The notes: generated by a model not told the origin, from the letters alone. Shown: positions 34,827 to 45,040, counted from the stretch's first letter. The stretch: 64,000 nt of DNA from an uncultured Shewanella sp. (GCF_947497935.1 NZ_CANMIO010000008.1:124001-188000), one strand, 5' to 3'. Program-made: numbers and translations.

Positions 34827-35675
34827 GTGGATAAGCTAAATATCGCATTGGAGTTTTTGTTAAACCATAAGCTATTGCTAACAATATTAATCATTGTTCT
34901 TATTTCATTGGTTAAGCGCTTGGTGATTTCACAAATTCGAGGTGATGTGGCGTTTTTAACGGAAGTGCAGCGGAAATGGATGTCACGCACCAAAAACGGC
35001 ACCTTCCTGTTAATCATCATTATCCTGTTTATGCTGTGGCAGACAGAGATCAGCAAATTTGCCCTGTCGGTGACGGCTATCGCTATCGCTTTTGTTGTGG
35101 CATCGAAAGAGATTATTTTATGCTTTACCGGTTCGATACAAAGAGCAAGCTCACGCTCATTTGTGATTGGCGACTGGATTGAAGTCGGCAAAATTTGCGG
35201 TGAAGTCATTGAGCACAACTTAATGGCGACGGTTATTCAAGAGATTGACCTTTATCATGGTCAATACCACTTCACGGGTAAAACCGCGACGCTGCCTAAC
35301 AGTATGTTCTTCAGCTATGCGGTCAAGAATCTCAATTTCATGAAGCGCTATGTCTACCATGATTTCCACATTACCGTGGTTGAGTTTGTGAATATGTATC
35401 CTCTTTTCCCTGAGCTATATGAGAAGATTGAAGCCCACTGTGAAGAGTTTAGTGAAGTGGCTAAACGCTATAATAGCGTGATAGAAAAACATGCTGGTGT
35501 GGACTTGCCGGGCGCTGAGCCGCATATCCATATCAATAGCGGTGCTAACGGCGAGCAACACGTTCATATCATGATTTTTTGTCCTACAGAGAAAGCCGTT
35601 CATTTAGAGCAATTAATCAGAGAAGACTTTATGATTGCCTACCACGAGGCATTTGGAAAAGATAGATTGCTCTAA
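34827..35675 (+). CDS. MscS-type mechanosensitive channel protein
   Basis: 282 residues from GTG 34827, chosen because AAGAGG sits five bases before it; the frame extends to a TTG at 34794 without such a site. Membrane helices near residues 8-30, 60-78 and 80-100; the last, IAIAFVVASKEII, is the pore-helix equivalent. It continues into FVIGDWIEVGKICGEVIEHNLMATVIQE, the MscS beta-domain signature. It should act in osmotic protection in the inner membrane. A helical and acidic C-terminus replaces part of the usual cage. Terminator follows. Confidence 0.87.
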   Translation: MDKLNIALEFLLNHKLLLTILIIVLISLVKRLVISQIRGDVAFLTEVQRKWMSRTKNGTFLLIIIILFMLWQTEISKFALSVTAIAIAFVVASKEIILCFTGSIQRASSRSFVIGDWIEVGKICGEVIEHNLMATVIQEIDLYHGQYHFTGKTATLPNSMFFSYAVKNLNFMKRYVYHDFHITVVEFVNMYPLFPELYEKIEAHCEEFSEVAKRYNSVIEKHAGVDLPGAEPHIHINSGANGEQHVHIMIFCPTEKAVHLEQLIREDFMIAYHEAFGKDRLL

Positions 35676-35695
35676 GTAGAGCCTAAAGCTTAAGA

Positions 35696-35730
35696 GACGC
35701 AGCATCTTATCTATGCTGCGTTTTATTTTG
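35696..35730 (+). terminator. Intrinsic terminator after the channel gene
   Basis: ACGCAGCAT-CTTATCT-ATGCTGCGT followed by TTTATTTT. Confidence 0.92.
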
Positions 35731-35789
35731 GTCTTCACTTTTATTGCGTGCTGGGTTTTCGCTTCGGATAAAAGCTCCTAAACAGTCAA

Positions 35790-36239
35790 TCAGTCCAACT
35801 TTAACCAGAATTCTTGCTCCTTTAACTCACCATTTTCCGTTCGCTCTGTACGCCACTCTTTGCCCTCTATGACATAAGTAAAGGCGAAGGACTCTCCAGC
35901 TTTGACACCAAATGAGTTCAAATGCGGATATTCGATATAATCGGTTGCCGTATATTGATAATAGCCAGTTGCAGCCGCCCAAAACTCAAGTTCAGGCTTA
36001 GCTTCTGACCCGATATTTTTCATCGTCGTAAAGCTAAAATGATTGGCGGAGATCACCTTGATTGCACTAAGCTTGAGATCTGCGTATTCAACCCATTGGC
36101 CTTTACCATCTAGGTACTTGCCGGAAATTAACTTCCAGCTGCCAATGAATGGATTAATCTTCTCAGCCGCCCTCAAGGGAGTGCATATCACAACAAACGC
36201 CAGCAAAATCTGACTTAGCAACACCAAAAACGATTTCAT
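35790..36239 (-). CDS. Secreted lipocalin-like domain protein
   Basis: 149 residues from the ATG at 36239, which has a perfect GGAGG ribosome binding site; 12 residues upstream in frame are spurious. Signal peptide to about residue 25 (ICTPLRAAE). The mature part opens with NPFIGSWKLISGKYLDGKGQW, a lipocalin-like (DUF4488/lipocalin_5-type) start, followed by alternating strands and TATDYIEYP. Probably periplasmic, binding a small ligand. Function not known. Confidence 0.7.
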   Translation of the reverse strand: MKSFLVLLSQILLAFVVICTPLRAAEKINPFIGSWKLISGKYLDGKGQWVEYADLKLSAIKVISANHFSFTTMKNIGSEAKPELEFWAAATGYYQYTATDYIEYPHLNSFGVKAGESFAFTYVIEGKEWRTERTENGELKEQEFWLKLD

Positions 36240-36287
36240 AACTCCTCCATGAACCTCAATGCTTTTTATGGCCACTCATATAGCAAG

Positions 36288-36692
36288 TTAATCGTAAACG
36301 TCATCTATACCATCAAGCCTCACCCAGTCATGACAGCGTGTTTGATAAACCGAAGTGTTAGGTGTTGGAAGCGAAAAATCTGAACCATTTTCGCCGGCAA
36401 AATTACCTAATGGGATAGCTACAACATCAGACATGACATTCATAGTGAACCACAGCGTTGAGCCGCAATCAGGGCAAAACTTAAATTTAATTTTGCCACC
36501 GTCATCGCCAATGCGTTGATAAGCGCGACTAGAGCCATTAAAAGTCACCGCACTTAATGGGTATCTCGCCTGTACACCAAATGCGCTGCCTGTACGCTTC
36601 TGACAAGCATAACAGTGACAAACCGAGACACGCACAGGTTCGCCCACAACCACTACTGAGAGCTGACCGCAGTTACAACTTGCCTTAGCCAT
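36288..36692 (-). CDS. GFA/CENP-V-domain zinc protein
   Basis: 134 residues. Zinc-binding cysteines of the glutathione-dependent formaldehyde-activating (GFA) fold: SCNCGQL near the N-terminus, VCHCYACQKRTGSAFG in the middle and FKFCPDCGSTLWF later. AAGGA precedes the ATG by seven bases. Most single GFA-domain proteins have no proven substrate. It lies just downstream of the ole cluster but a terminator separates them. Confidence 0.88.
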   Translation of the reverse strand: MAKASCNCGQLSVVVVGEPVRVSVCHCYACQKRTGSAFGVQARYPLSAVTFNGSSRAYQRIGDDGGKIKFKFCPDCGSTLWFTMNVMSDVVAIPLGNFAGENGSDFSLPTPNTSVYQTRCHDWVRLDGIDDVYD

Positions 36693-36743
36693 AATATATC
36701 CTTATATCAGTCAGTTGAGAAACAAACAAATCTAATTTCACTC

Positions 36744-36772
36744 ATAAAAAAGCAGCAAGTATATTGCTGCTA
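36744..36772 (-). terminator. Terminator of the oleBCD transcript
   Basis: On the minus strand AGCAGCAA-TATAC-TTGCTGCT is followed by TTTTTTATG, shortly after the oleD stop. Confidence 0.9.
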
Positions 36773-36796
36773 TTTTAGTTTACTCAGTTGTGAGTA

Positions 36797-37918
36797 TTAA
36801 CCTAGTCTGCTTTGTTGTAAAGACGTCTTAAGCTGCACCATTCCCTGATCGATACTAACTAACGCTTGGTAACCTAAGTCGCGCTTAGCCGCGCCAATAT
36901 CGAAATAGTGGCTAGTCGAAAGCTGTCTTGCGACAAAGCGAGTCATAATCGGCTCATCTTGCTTACCCAATAATCCATATAGCGATTCAAGAACGCATCC
37001 GACGACATAGGCAAGATTACTCGGCACTCGCTTGGTCACTGGCGGTAGATTTTTACAGGCGAGTATTTTATTGAGCATGGCCGCCATTGTGATCGGCTCA
37101 TCGTTACTCAAGTAATAGGCTTTACCCGCGCAAGCGGCCTGGTTCGCTTTGTCATTTTGACTCAGTGTTAATGCCGCCAAAATATGTGCATAAGCCGCAT
37201 TACCCACATAGATGGTATCAACTAGCTTATCCTCACTTCCTACCAGCTTAAGTTTGCCAGCCTCTGCGCGCTCGAGCACCCGAGGCACTAGATGGGGATC
37301 CCGTGGCCCCCAAATCAGGTGTGGTCTTAACGCAGTGGTACCCAAAAGCTTACCATTCGTGAGCTTATCCCCATTAGCGCTAAGCATCATCTGCTCGGCA
37401 ATCGCCTTTGACTCACCGTAGAAATTAAGATATTTCTCTGCATAAGGCGCAGACTCATCATTGCCCACTTCATCGACCCCAGCAAAGGTGACGCTTGGCG
37501 TACTGGTATAGACCAGATACTCAATATTACACTTTTTACAGACATTGATGATATGACGCGCACCATCCACATTGGGTGAGAAGTAACTCTGTTTGCTACC
37601 CCAAACCCCGGCTTTCGATGCCACATGAAACACAAGATCACAGCCTTGGATGGCATCGAGCAGTGTGCGCTCATCGGCAATATCCCCTTGCAACATCTTC
37701 ACGCCCATGGCGCTTAATGCCGGATATTCACCACGAGCAAACCCCGTGACTTCGATACCTGCGGCCAAAAGTCGCTCACAGATAGCTTTACCTAGAAACC
37801 CCCCCGCTCCGGTCACAAAGGCACGAGTCACATTTTGTTTAAGTGCTAAAAGTGCGGCTTGCTCTTGGGCTAAAAAGTCCCCGAGCACTGGAGTTTGATG
37901 CTTGTTAGCTAATGACAA
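36797..37918 (-). CDS. oleD: OleD, 2-alkyl-3-ketoalkanoate reductase
   Basis: 373 residues. Extended short-chain dehydrogenase with the nucleotide-binding FVTGAGGFLGKAI (about residue 34), the serine region VYTSTPSVTF and the catalytic YGESK. OleD reduces the beta-keto acid made by OleA to a beta-hydroxy acid using NADPH. It starts six bases after the oleC stop, so the two are co-transcribed. The 30-residue N-terminal extension is usual in OleD. Confidence 0.93.
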   Translation of the reverse strand: MSLANKHQTPVLGDFLAQEQAALLALKQNVTRAFVTGAGGFLGKAICERLLAAGIEVTGFARGEYPALSAMGVKMLQGDIADERTLLDAIQGCDLVFHVASKAGVWGSKQSYFSPNVDGARHIINVCKKCNIEYLVYTSTPSVTFAGVDEVGNDESAPYAEKYLNFYGESKAIAEQMMLSANGDKLTNGKLLGTTALRPHLIWGPRDPHLVPRVLERAEAGKLKLVGSEDKLVDTIYVGNAAYAHILAALTLSQNDKANQAACAGKAYYLSNDEPITMAAMLNKILACKNLPPVTKRVPSNLAYVVGCVLESLYGLLGKQDEPIMTRFVARQLSTSHYFDIGAAKRDLGYQALVSIDQGMVQLKTSLQQSRLG

Positions 37919-37924
37919 AATACA

Positions 37925-39646
37925 CTACTCTTTAATTTGCTTTTGTGCCCAAACGGCTAACTTTTCACGGAAAATCTTAGCGTTGTGGCGAATATCGACA
38001 GGAAAGTCTGCATGAATGAGAAAACGTTCGATGCCTTGAGTTTGCTCATGCTGCTCCGCAATCGCTCTAAGCTCACTGTAAAGCACTCCAGATAACGAGC
38101 AGACAACTGATTGCTTAAGCTCGATACAGATAAGCGGCGTGACTTTTCCAGCCACTTTTACGCCAACGAGAGCGCTACGCTTCACATCGCTATGGGTATT
38201 AAAAATGCGTTCGCAAGGAATAGAGTAATAACGTTTAGCCTGATTATTAGTAGCCGGTAAAGCATCGGCGTCGACCCTATGGGCCTTGCGGCCACACATC
38301 CACAGTAAGCCGTCACTATCTAGGTAACCTAAGTCGCCCAGGCGGTGGCGAATACTGTCACCATCTTGGATTTTTGCCACTTGGGTTGCGCTATCACGCC
38401 GATAATAGCTACGGCTCACCATAGGGCCTTTAACGACGATTTCGCCTATGGCATCCGCAGGTAAACCTAGACTGTCGTCCCATTGTTCGATAGGCTGCTC
38501 ATCAATCTTAATGATAGCGATATCTACCCCACCAATGGCACTACCGACACAAATTCCGCCGCCGTTATCGGTGACAGCAGTCGTATCGAACAGCGCCTGA
38601 CTACCGATTTTACTAATCGGCAGAGACTCAGTTGCCCCATAAGAGTTAAGTACCTCAACGCCATGATTAAGCATCTGACTAAAGCGTTTAATCGATGAGA
38701 TGGTCGCTGGAGCACCCGCTGAGATCACCCGTTTAATACTGCTCAGTTTATGCTGATTAACTTCGCCAGCTTGACCAAGGCGCTCTATCAAAGCTGGGTT
38801 CACAAACATATTGCTGCAGTGATATTTGTCGATGGCGGCAAAGATAAAGTCAGGATTGGCGGTAATGGGTTTACTGGCATCCATATCCGGCACGATAGAT
38901 GCCATGCCTAATGCTGGGCCAAACAGTGAAAATAACGGGAAGGTCGCTAAGTCACGCTCTCCAGGTTTGATAGCATAATCATGTTTAAGCGCGCTAATTT
39001 GCGCCTCAAACATCTTATGGGAATAGACCACGCCCTTTGGCGTACCAGTACTGCCACTGGTAAATAAGATTGCCGCCATGGCGTCTTCATCGAGCCACTG
39101 CATGTTAAATGTCTCTGTGACTGTAGACGAATTCCCCTTCACTAAAGTATCTAAGTCTATGGCGCCTGATAAGGTTCGAGCCAGAGCATTTCCGCCCACA
39201 TTGATTAGATGCTTAACTGTGGGCTTGCCCCAGCTAAATAAGCGTCTCGCAATATGGGCTTTGGGGATCCCGATAAAAGCGTCGGGTTTTGCCTCAATAA
39301 AACACTGCTTAAGGTTTTTAACCCCCATACCGGGATCAACTAAGATTGGAATAATACCAGCCTTAAACAACGCAAAGGTTAAGCAGAAAAAATCGATGCT
39401 AGGCGTGACCATCAACACCGCCTTCATGCCAGGCGCTAAGCCGTGATTTACCAGCGCACTGGCGAGCTCGTCACTTTTGGCATTGAGGGTTTGAAAGTCC
39501 ATCTCTTGATAACGTAAAGCACTGACTGATTTGCCATTAGCTTGCTGCACGGCAACCGCCAGCGAATTGGGAATTGTCTGGGCGGCACTAACTAAATGAC
39601 GGCACAAATTTGCGCCGTCATTGTTTTGAATCAACTGACTTACCAT
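37925..39646 (-). CDS. oleC: OleC, beta-lactone synthetase
   Basis: 573 residues. AMP-forming acyl-CoA synthetase superfamily: the phosphate loop [18 protein letters not shown] (about 210), SYGATESLP, and [16 protein letters not shown]. OleC converts the beta-hydroxy acid to a beta-lactone, using ATP. The neighbouring oleB and oleD genes, plus oleA, decide the name over a generic AMP-ligase. Five bases separate it from oleB. Confidence 0.94.
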   Translation of the reverse strand: MVSQLIQNNDGANLCRHLVSAAQTIPNSLAVAVQQANGKSVSALRYQEMDFQTLNAKSDELASALVNHGLAPGMKAVLMVTPSIDFFCLTFALFKAGIIPILVDPGMGVKNLKQCFIEAKPDAFIGIPKAHIARRLFSWGKPTVKHLINVGGNALARTLSGAIDLDTLVKGNSSTVTETFNMQWLDEDAMAAILFTSGSTGTPKGVVYSHKMFEAQISALKHDYAIKPGERDLATFPLFSLFGPALGMASIVPDMDASKPITANPDFIFAAIDKYHCSNMFVNPALIERLGQAGEVNQHKLSSIKRVISAGAPATISSIKRFSQMLNHGVEVLNSYGATESLPISKIGSQALFDTTAVTDNGGGICVGSAIGGVDIAIIKIDEQPIEQWDDSLGLPADAIGEIVVKGPMVSRSYYRRDSATQVAKIQDGDSIRHRLGDLGYLDSDGLLWMCGRKAHRVDADALPATNNQAKRYYSIPCERIFNTHSDVKRSALVGVKVAGKVTPLICIELKQSVVCSLSGVLYSELRAIAEQHEQTQGIERFLIHADFPVDIRHNAKIFREKLAVWAQKQIKE

Positions 39647-39651
39647 GAAGT

Positions 39652-40557
39652 TTAAGCTACCGATTCTGTGGGAGTTTGCTTTTCAGTTTTTTCCATAAAG
39701 GCTTTAATGTGGCCAATCACTTCGTCACTGGCATCTTCCAAAATATAGTGACCACAATCGGCAAACTCATGCACCTCGGCGTGGGGCATTCTCTGCTTCC
39801 ACTCAGTTAAGAAGTGCTTATCGAATACAAAATCTTGTAGCCCCCAACAGATCACTGTTGGCACATTTTGAAATTGACTTAAGCTCGCAGCGATATCAGA
39901 TACCAAATCATAGTTGCGATCGCCGGGCTTTAACGGAATATCCTGTACAAAACGTAGAGTAGAAATTCGATTAGCCCAAGAGTTAAACGGCGCGACATAG
40001 GCTTCGCGGATATCTTTATGCATCGGCTTACGCTTTACGCCCACATAGGACGCCGCAGATGAGAACGCATTAAAGCCACGCACTAAGAATGTACCTAGCA
40101 TGGTATTACGGCAGATTGATAACGCCCAAGGGAATGGCTTGCTAACCGGTAGGTGGAAGGCACCGGTATTGAGAATAACCAAACGCTTTATACGCTCAGG
40201 ATAGCGCGCGGCAAAACCCATGCCTATCATGCCGCCCCAGTCATGTACCACTAGGGTAATGTTCTCTTTAACGTCTAGATGTTCAAGCAGTGCTTCTAAA
40301 TCATCGATACGATTTTTAAGAGTGTAGTCGTAGCCACTGTCATCGGGCTTATCTGATAAACCACAACCAATATGATCAGGTACGATACATTGGTGCTTAT
40401 CGCTTAAGGCGCTAATAAGATTTCGGTAATAAAAAGACCAGCTAGGGTTACCGTGAACCATAACCACAGGCTCACCTTGGCCTTCGTTCACGTACTGTAG
40501 TTTGTTGCCATTTCTGTCTAAGTAGTTGCGCTTAAATGGGTGCAAGGTGTCTAGCAT
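39652..40557 (-). CDS. oleB: OleB, beta-lactone decarboxylase
   Basis: 301 residues from the ATG at 40557, which has TAGGA six bases ahead; an ATG at 40572 lacks such a site. Alpha/beta hydrolase of the haloalkane dehalogenase subgroup: [14 protein letters not shown] (oxyanion loop), [14 protein letters not shown] (nucleophile aspartate in HDWGG), and CGHYILED with the catalytic histidine. OleB decarboxylates the beta-lactone to the cis-olefin. It is a separate gene, not fused with oleC as in some actinobacteria. Confidence 0.94.
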   Translation of the reverse strand: MLDTLHPFKRNYLDRNGNKLQYVNEGQGEPVVMVHGNPSWSFYYRNLISALSDKHQCIVPDHIGCGLSDKPDDSGYDYTLKNRIDDLEALLEHLDVKENITLVVHDWGGMIGMGFAARYPERIKRLVILNTGAFHLPVSKPFPWALSICRNTMLGTFLVRGFNAFSSAASYVGVKRKPMHKDIREAYVAPFNSWANRISTLRFVQDIPLKPGDRNYDLVSDIAASLSQFQNVPTVICWGLQDFVFDKHFLTEWKQRMPHAEVHEFADCGHYILEDASDEVIGHIKAFMEKTEKQTPTESVA

Positions 40558-40610
40558 GACGTTTCCTATCATTCTTATACTTAAGGTGTAACTGAGTTAG
40601 CCGAGTAAAT

Positions 40611-40638
40611 AAAAGCCTACGAGTAACACGTAGGCTTA
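40611..40638 (-). terminator. Terminator/attenuator between oleA and oleB
   Basis: On the minus strand AAGCCTACG-TGTTACT-CGTAGGCTT is followed by TTATTT, just after the oleA stop and before oleB. It should end or reduce transcription from oleA into oleBCD. Confidence 0.85.
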
Positions 40639-40644
40639 ATATCA

Positions 40645-41694
40645 TTACCACTTAAGGCCTAACATCATGCAGTTCAAACCACTGCCTATGCCTAAGAAGC
40701 TCACTTGATCGCCACTCTTCAAGAAACCTTGATCGTGAGCCATTGCGGCAGTAACAGGCAAGGATACCGTGCCCATGTTGCCAAGGAACTTATAGGTTGG
40801 AAATTCTTTCTCTTCAGGAATGTTTAACGCACTCAAAACGTTACGACGGTTTGAGGCGCCAACCTGATGACAGATCACCTTATCGACTTGTTCAACCAAC
40901 CAGTTACGCTGCTCAAGGAAGTGGCTCCAAGTATGGCGAGCAAGCTCAACACCTTCTTTAAGCAATGCCACACCGTTAGTGCGCATAAACTCGCGATAGA
41001 GCTGCGGCCCCGCCTCTTCTAAGCCCCATTGACACAAGTCGTAGTGCTCAGGTGCAGACAAGTGGCTTGCCCCAAGAAGTTGATGATGACGGTTGCCTTT
41101 AAGATCTAAGCTGCCATCGGTAAGCAATACGGCGACAGCGCCAGAGCCACCGGTTAAGGTTGCCAAAGACTGGGCGTAATTTTGCATCGTTGGCTCAGCC
41201 AGCATCTTATCAATCGTGATATCGACGATATGACGAGCAGACTCACAAGAAACCACTAAGCCTGCTTTAATTTGGCCAAGCTCAATACGATTCGCGATAT
41301 CTAAAATGCCGGAAAGCACGCCAAGACAGGCGTTGCTGATATCATAAATAGCGGTGTCTTTAGAGACGCCAAGTTTGGCAGCGATACGACATGCCGTCGC
41401 TGGCTCGTGTTGATCACGACAAACTCCGGTATAGACAACGGCGCCAAGATCGCTGATCTGTACGCCAGTTTCATCGATAGCCTTATGGGCTGCGGCTAGA
41501 GCACCATCAGATAAACGATGCCCTTTGGGCCACCAGCGTCTTTCATGGATCCCGGTTAAGGTGGCAAGCTGCCCCATTGGAATACGGAATTTTTGGTATA
41601 AAGGCGCTAAACGAGACTCTAGCTCCGAAGTCGACACAACTTCAGGCGCTAGCTCGTAGGCCATACTATTAATAAAAACGCGGGAATATTTCAT
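40645..41694 (-). CDS. oleA: OleA, head-to-head acyl-CoA condensing enzyme
   Basis: 349 residues. Thiolase superfamily related to FabH: the nucleophile Cys in SNACLGVLSG, the histidine in ICHQVGASN and the asparagine in FLGNMGTVSLP. OleA joins two fatty acyl-CoAs head-to-head to a beta-keto acid, the first step to long-chain olefins. In Shewanella the product is a highly unsaturated C31 hydrocarbon that helps growth in the cold. First gene of the ole region; a terminator-like hairpin separates it from oleB. Confidence 0.95.
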   Translation of the reverse strand: MKYSRVFINSMAYELAPEVVSTSELESRLAPLYQKFRIPMGQLATLTGIHERRWWPKGHRLSDGALAAAHKAIDETGVQISDLGAVVYTGVCRDQHEPATACRIAAKLGVSKDTAIYDISNACLGVLSGILDIANRIELGQIKAGLVVSCESARHIVDITIDKMLAEPTMQNYAQSLATLTGGSGAVAVLLTDGSLDLKGNRHHQLLGASHLSAPEHYDLCQWGLEEAGPQLYREFMRTNGVALLKEGVELARHTWSHFLEQRNWLVEQVDKVICHQVGASNRRNVLSALNIPEEKEFPTYKFLGNMGTVSLPVTAAMAHDQGFLKSGDQVSFLGIGSGLNCMMLGLKW

Positions 41695-41954
41695 GAAACT
41701 GCTTTTAATCGCTCACAAGATTGGCGGATTTACAGCCTATCTAGATAGTTATTTATTATTAACCAGCCATTTGAGCAAGAAAAAGCCGATGATTCAATAA
41801 AAAACCTCATTGCTGAGATCTTTTAATCCAATTAAACCTAGGCTTTACTCGTAAAATGGCGTCATTCTGGCGGCGGATTCAATCACAACTAACTTAATTA
41901 CAACTTAATAAACAATTTGTTACGACAAGATTAAATTAAGTCACTGTGAAAACT

Positions 41955-43244
41955 CTATTTAAATGCGTAAATTAACGCGTTTCGCGGCGTAATACTGTTT
42001 GAACAAAATTCACTCAGCTCAACCTGATATCCTCGCTCTTGAAGAAAGCAAACCCTATCGAGTAATAGCCACTGCTCAAGTAGCGCCCTAAAAAGATGAG
42101 CCACCAGATCGATACGCCGAGTTAAACGCTGACGCTGCTCGCCAATTTGCTGATAGGCTTCAAAATCAATATCTGTCGGTAGACTTAGCCCTTTCTCCTG
42201 TGCCGCCCACAGACAGAAACCGCCAAACTCACCAGTTAACTGGCTCTGCTTTATGGCTGGAACCGGCAGGTACTCATTACGGCCGCGCACCTTACGTTGC
42301 AGCGCGTCAAAACCAAGTCGCCAAGCCATCTCCTGCAATCTATACCCTTTATGCTTATCGTTGGCGATAACGCTTTGCTGCAGAGGGAGTTGCAGGTCGG
42401 CACGATTCAATATCAGTGCACTACTTTTAGCAACTTTTGACAGCGGTTGGTACTGCTTTGCTTGAATTAAATGGTAACAACAAGGAGAGATCACCAATTG
42501 CTTAGTACCCGCCTCGCTAGCATGTTGCAGTAGCTTTACATGTAAGTCACCACAGGCATGTAACGCAACCGCGAGTTGCTCAGTGTGTAACTGCTCACTT
42601 TGCCCAGCAAAAGCATCGGCGCAGATAAAGGTTTGCGGCAGTTGCCATTTCGCCGCAAATTGTTCACCAGCTTCACATAGGGTTTGCTGCCACTCAAGAC
42701 TAACGACCTCTCGATGATGCGCCTTGGCAATCAAGCGACCCAGATGCCCCTTACCCGCGCACCATTCCAGTACCGGAGTATTATCATGAGGAAGCTTGGC
42801 AACGAAGGCATTAATCTGTTGCCACTTACGCCCTTTAATGTGAGCGCTAAAATGTGGCTCATCCTCAGCCGCAAGTACTGCTTCTGGTGTTTTTTCGGTG
42901 ACGATTCCCAAAGCCTTACTGCCGACGGCTGATTGCTCAAATAACGCTAACGGCCATTGCACGCCTTGACCCTGTAGATCCGCTGCTAAGGCTGGTAGCA
43001 ATGCAGCATTAAGCCTCTTCTGGCATGCATCGATTGTTTCGAGTGAGTCATCACTTAGCTGCCAAACTGCATCGGCCAACTTAGGAAAGGCTTGGATCCA
43101 AGGCAATTGCTCGCATTCAAAGCTTCTGCAACGCCATAATGCCTGACTATTCGTCAACAACGCATCAATCTGTTTGAGCTTTGCAGCGGCATTAAGCCTA
43201 TTACTCTTGTCAAAATTCGAGGTTTGCACGGAAGTTTGTGTCAT
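41955..43244 (-). CDS. SAM-dependent methyltransferase, GSTCD/Methyltransf_32 type
   Basis: 429 residues. A helical N-terminal half (about 1-150) precedes the SAM motif PVLEWCAGKGHLGRLIA, with VVSLEWQ and ALHACGDLHVKLL downstream. The signature ISPCCYHL resembles that of the Methyltransf_32 group, which includes the methyltransferase part of GSTCD-like proteins. Substrate unknown; RNA or protein is possible. It lies just downstream of the coiled-coil lipoprotein gene, but a terminator separates them. Confidence 0.85.
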   Translation of the reverse strand: MTQTSVQTSNFDKSNRLNAAAKLKQIDALLTNSQALWRCRSFECEQLPWIQAFPKLADAVWQLSDDSLETIDACQKRLNAALLPALAADLQGQGVQWPLALFEQSAVGSKALGIVTEKTPEAVLAAEDEPHFSAHIKGRKWQQINAFVAKLPHDNTPVLEWCAGKGHLGRLIAKAHHREVVSLEWQQTLCEAGEQFAAKWQLPQTFICADAFAGQSEQLHTEQLAVALHACGDLHVKLLQHASEAGTKQLVISPCCYHLIQAKQYQPLSKVAKSSALILNRADLQLPLQQSVIANDKHKGYRLQEMAWRLGFDALQRKVRGRNEYLPVPAIKQSQLTGEFGGFCLWAAQEKGLSLPTDIDFEAYQQIGEQRQRLTRRIDLVAHLFRALLEQWLLLDRVCFLQERGYQVELSEFCSNSITPRNALIYAFK

Positions 43245-43299
43245 CTTTATAGTCAGTTACGATTACAGGCTGTGATATCTACTCAGGATAGAACCCAAG

Positions 43300-43330
43300 A
43301 AAAAATGAGCACCTATTAATAGGTGCTCTT
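43300..43330 (-). terminator. Terminator of the coiled-coil lipoprotein gene
   Basis: A perfect palindrome GAGCACCTAT-TA-ATAGGTGCTC, followed on the minus strand by ATTTTTTC. Confidence 0.88.
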
Positions 43331-43359
43331 CAGTTTACCATGTGAAGCCTTATATAGGT

Positions 43360-44550
43360 TTAGGCTTTTTGCTCTTGGCTAACACTGGCAGTTGTACTGG
43401 TACTCGTTTGCTTCTTCAACTGCATCCGCTTACCTAACCAGACACCTAGGCCTAGGGGAGCAAAGAACACCACCACTAAGAAGAGTACAAAGTATAAAAT
43501 CAGGCTCTTTAGCGTCTTAGTGATCTCTTGAAATACTACTTCAACCGTGTGCTGAGATAACTGCTCCAAATCAACAGCGACTGCGGCACGTTCACGAGCG
43601 ACCATAGCTTCAAGCGCCATACGTTCATTTTTGACCATCAGCTCTAATGCCTGACGTTCTACCGACAGTTGATTAAGCTTATCGTCCGTTGTCGCACTTA
43701 ACTCTGCTAACAGAGGGGTCAGTTCTGTGCGCATATCGACGGCTAAGCTCTGCATCATCTCAGGGCTTTGCGCCATTAATTGCTGGAACTTAGCCGAGGT
43801 ATCACTGATGCTCATCAGGGTACGCTGAATTTCATCGGCATTGATGTTTGAATGCAGGGCATACAACTCAGCCTTCCAGCCCAATATTTTGGGCATCTGT
43901 TCGGCTATCATCGCCATTCTATCCGAGATATCGCTCATCACTTCCGGCACAGTACCAAAAGTAGTAATGGCATCAAACTCGCTGATTTGATGGAACTCCA
44001 ACCAATCGGTAAACGCCGACTCACGGGCAAATGCCATATCTTTAATGGGATGACTCGCCACATATTGCTGCACAAATTCTTGGTTCTTTTTAAAGTTGGC
44101 GGTGCCAAACTTCTTAATCGTACGCTCGAATTGATCGCGTAATTTAATACTCGCGTCGACAGCAACTTGCTGCTGTTCTGCAAACAAATTTTTACCTGCT
44201 CCGCTTTCAAAGAACTGTAACATCTGCTCGGTGAAAACCCAGGTATCGACCATAGCTGCAGTTGGCGAGGCTTGGAAAATCGTATGCTGCAGATTTTGCT
44301 CGGCATTAATTTTCCACATCAAGGTATTAGACTGGATAGGAATACTGTCGGTATTGCGCTCAATAACATCCGCAGCACTCTCAACCTGACTATAAAAAAC
44401 GGTACTGAAATCGCGGCTAAACACCCGCATGTTAAGCTGATCTTTTGGCAGAGGCTCAATACCACTTTCCAACTTAACTTCTAACAGCGAACAGGCGCTT
44501 GTTAGTGCGGCCACAACAGCTAGCAAACAAAAGCGAAACATCGCTCTCAT
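43360..44550 (-). CDS. Lipoprotein with coiled coil and C-terminal membrane helix
   Basis: 396 residues from the ATG at 44550, which has a GGAGG ribosome binding site; the frame runs on to 44598. Signal peptide with lipobox LTSAC. A long mostly helical region follows, including a Met/Glu/Ala-rich coiled coil at about 270-335 (VERQALELMVKNERMALEAMVARERAAV), then a membrane helix (about 350-375, LILYFVLFLVVVFFAPLGL) and a basic tail. The double anchoring (lipid and helix) suggests a span of the periplasm between the membranes, if the lipid is in the outer membrane. No family recognised. Confidence 0.8.
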   Translation of the reverse strand: MRAMFRFCLLAVVAALTSACSLLEVKLESGIEPLPKDQLNMRVFSRDFSTVFYSQVESAADVIERNTDSIPIQSNTLMWKINAEQNLQHTIFQASPTAAMVDTWVFTEQMLQFFESGAGKNLFAEQQQVAVDASIKLRDQFERTIKKFGTANFKKNQEFVQQYVASHPIKDMAFARESAFTDWLEFHQISEFDAITTFGTVPEVMSDISDRMAMIAEQMPKILGWKAELYALHSNINADEIQRTLMSISDTSAKFQQLMAQSPEMMQSLAVDMRTELTPLLAELSATTDDKLNQLSVERQALELMVKNERMALEAMVARERAAVAVDLEQLSQHTVEVVFQEITKTLKSLILYFVLFLVVVFFAPLGLGVWLGKRMQLKKQTSTSTTASVSQEQKA

Positions 44551-44782
44551 AACTCCTCCAAAAAAACATACAAACCATTGAGTATTTTGGTAAAACATAC
44601 CGAATGAATAATTCTAACACTGCATATAAACAATACCTATCCCTATGTCTACTATCTGTTATTAACGACTTTTATAATAGGCATCGAGTTTGGCCCGCTG
44701 TAAACTATTTTCACTTGTAAGCTAATTCTAGCTAACATAAAATCTGCCGCAAATTCGAACAACAAATGTTATACCACGCTTT

Positions 44783-45034
44783 ATGAAGCAATCACCTTGT
44801 GTAGCCCAATGTGGCCTAAATGATGAAGATTATTGTATGGGTTGCTATCGCCATATCGATGAAATTGTCGGTTGGGGAAGTGCCAGCGATGAACGAAAAG
44901 AACAGATCTGGCAAATTCTTGCTGAGCGAAAAACCTTGATGCAAGGTGGCAACAACAGCGCCATTTTAAGCCGTGATAAATGGCTAGAGGCGGAGCGAAG
45001 ATTACAATCAGCGGAGTCTGATGAGACTCGCTAG
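44783..45034 (+). CDS. DUF1289 family protein
   Basis: 83 residues. N-terminal cysteine cluster SPCVAQCGLNDEDYCMGCYRHIDEI is the DUF1289 signature and probably binds a metal. The rest is charged helix. Function unknown in the family. It has a terminator right after the stop. Confidence 0.9.
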   Translation: MKQSPCVAQCGLNDEDYCMGCYRHIDEIVGWGSASDERKEQIWQILAERKTLMQGGNNSAILSRDKWLEAERRLQSAESDETR

Positions 45035-45040
45035 AAAACA

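Noticed and set aside
34781..35218. A 145-codon minus-strand frame over the MscS-type gene
   Set aside because: The + strand frame carries clear membrane helices and the MscS signature; the opposite frame has no recognisable feature.
39078..39446. A 122-codon + strand frame over oleC
   Set aside because: It is antisense to the AMP-ligase core of oleC.
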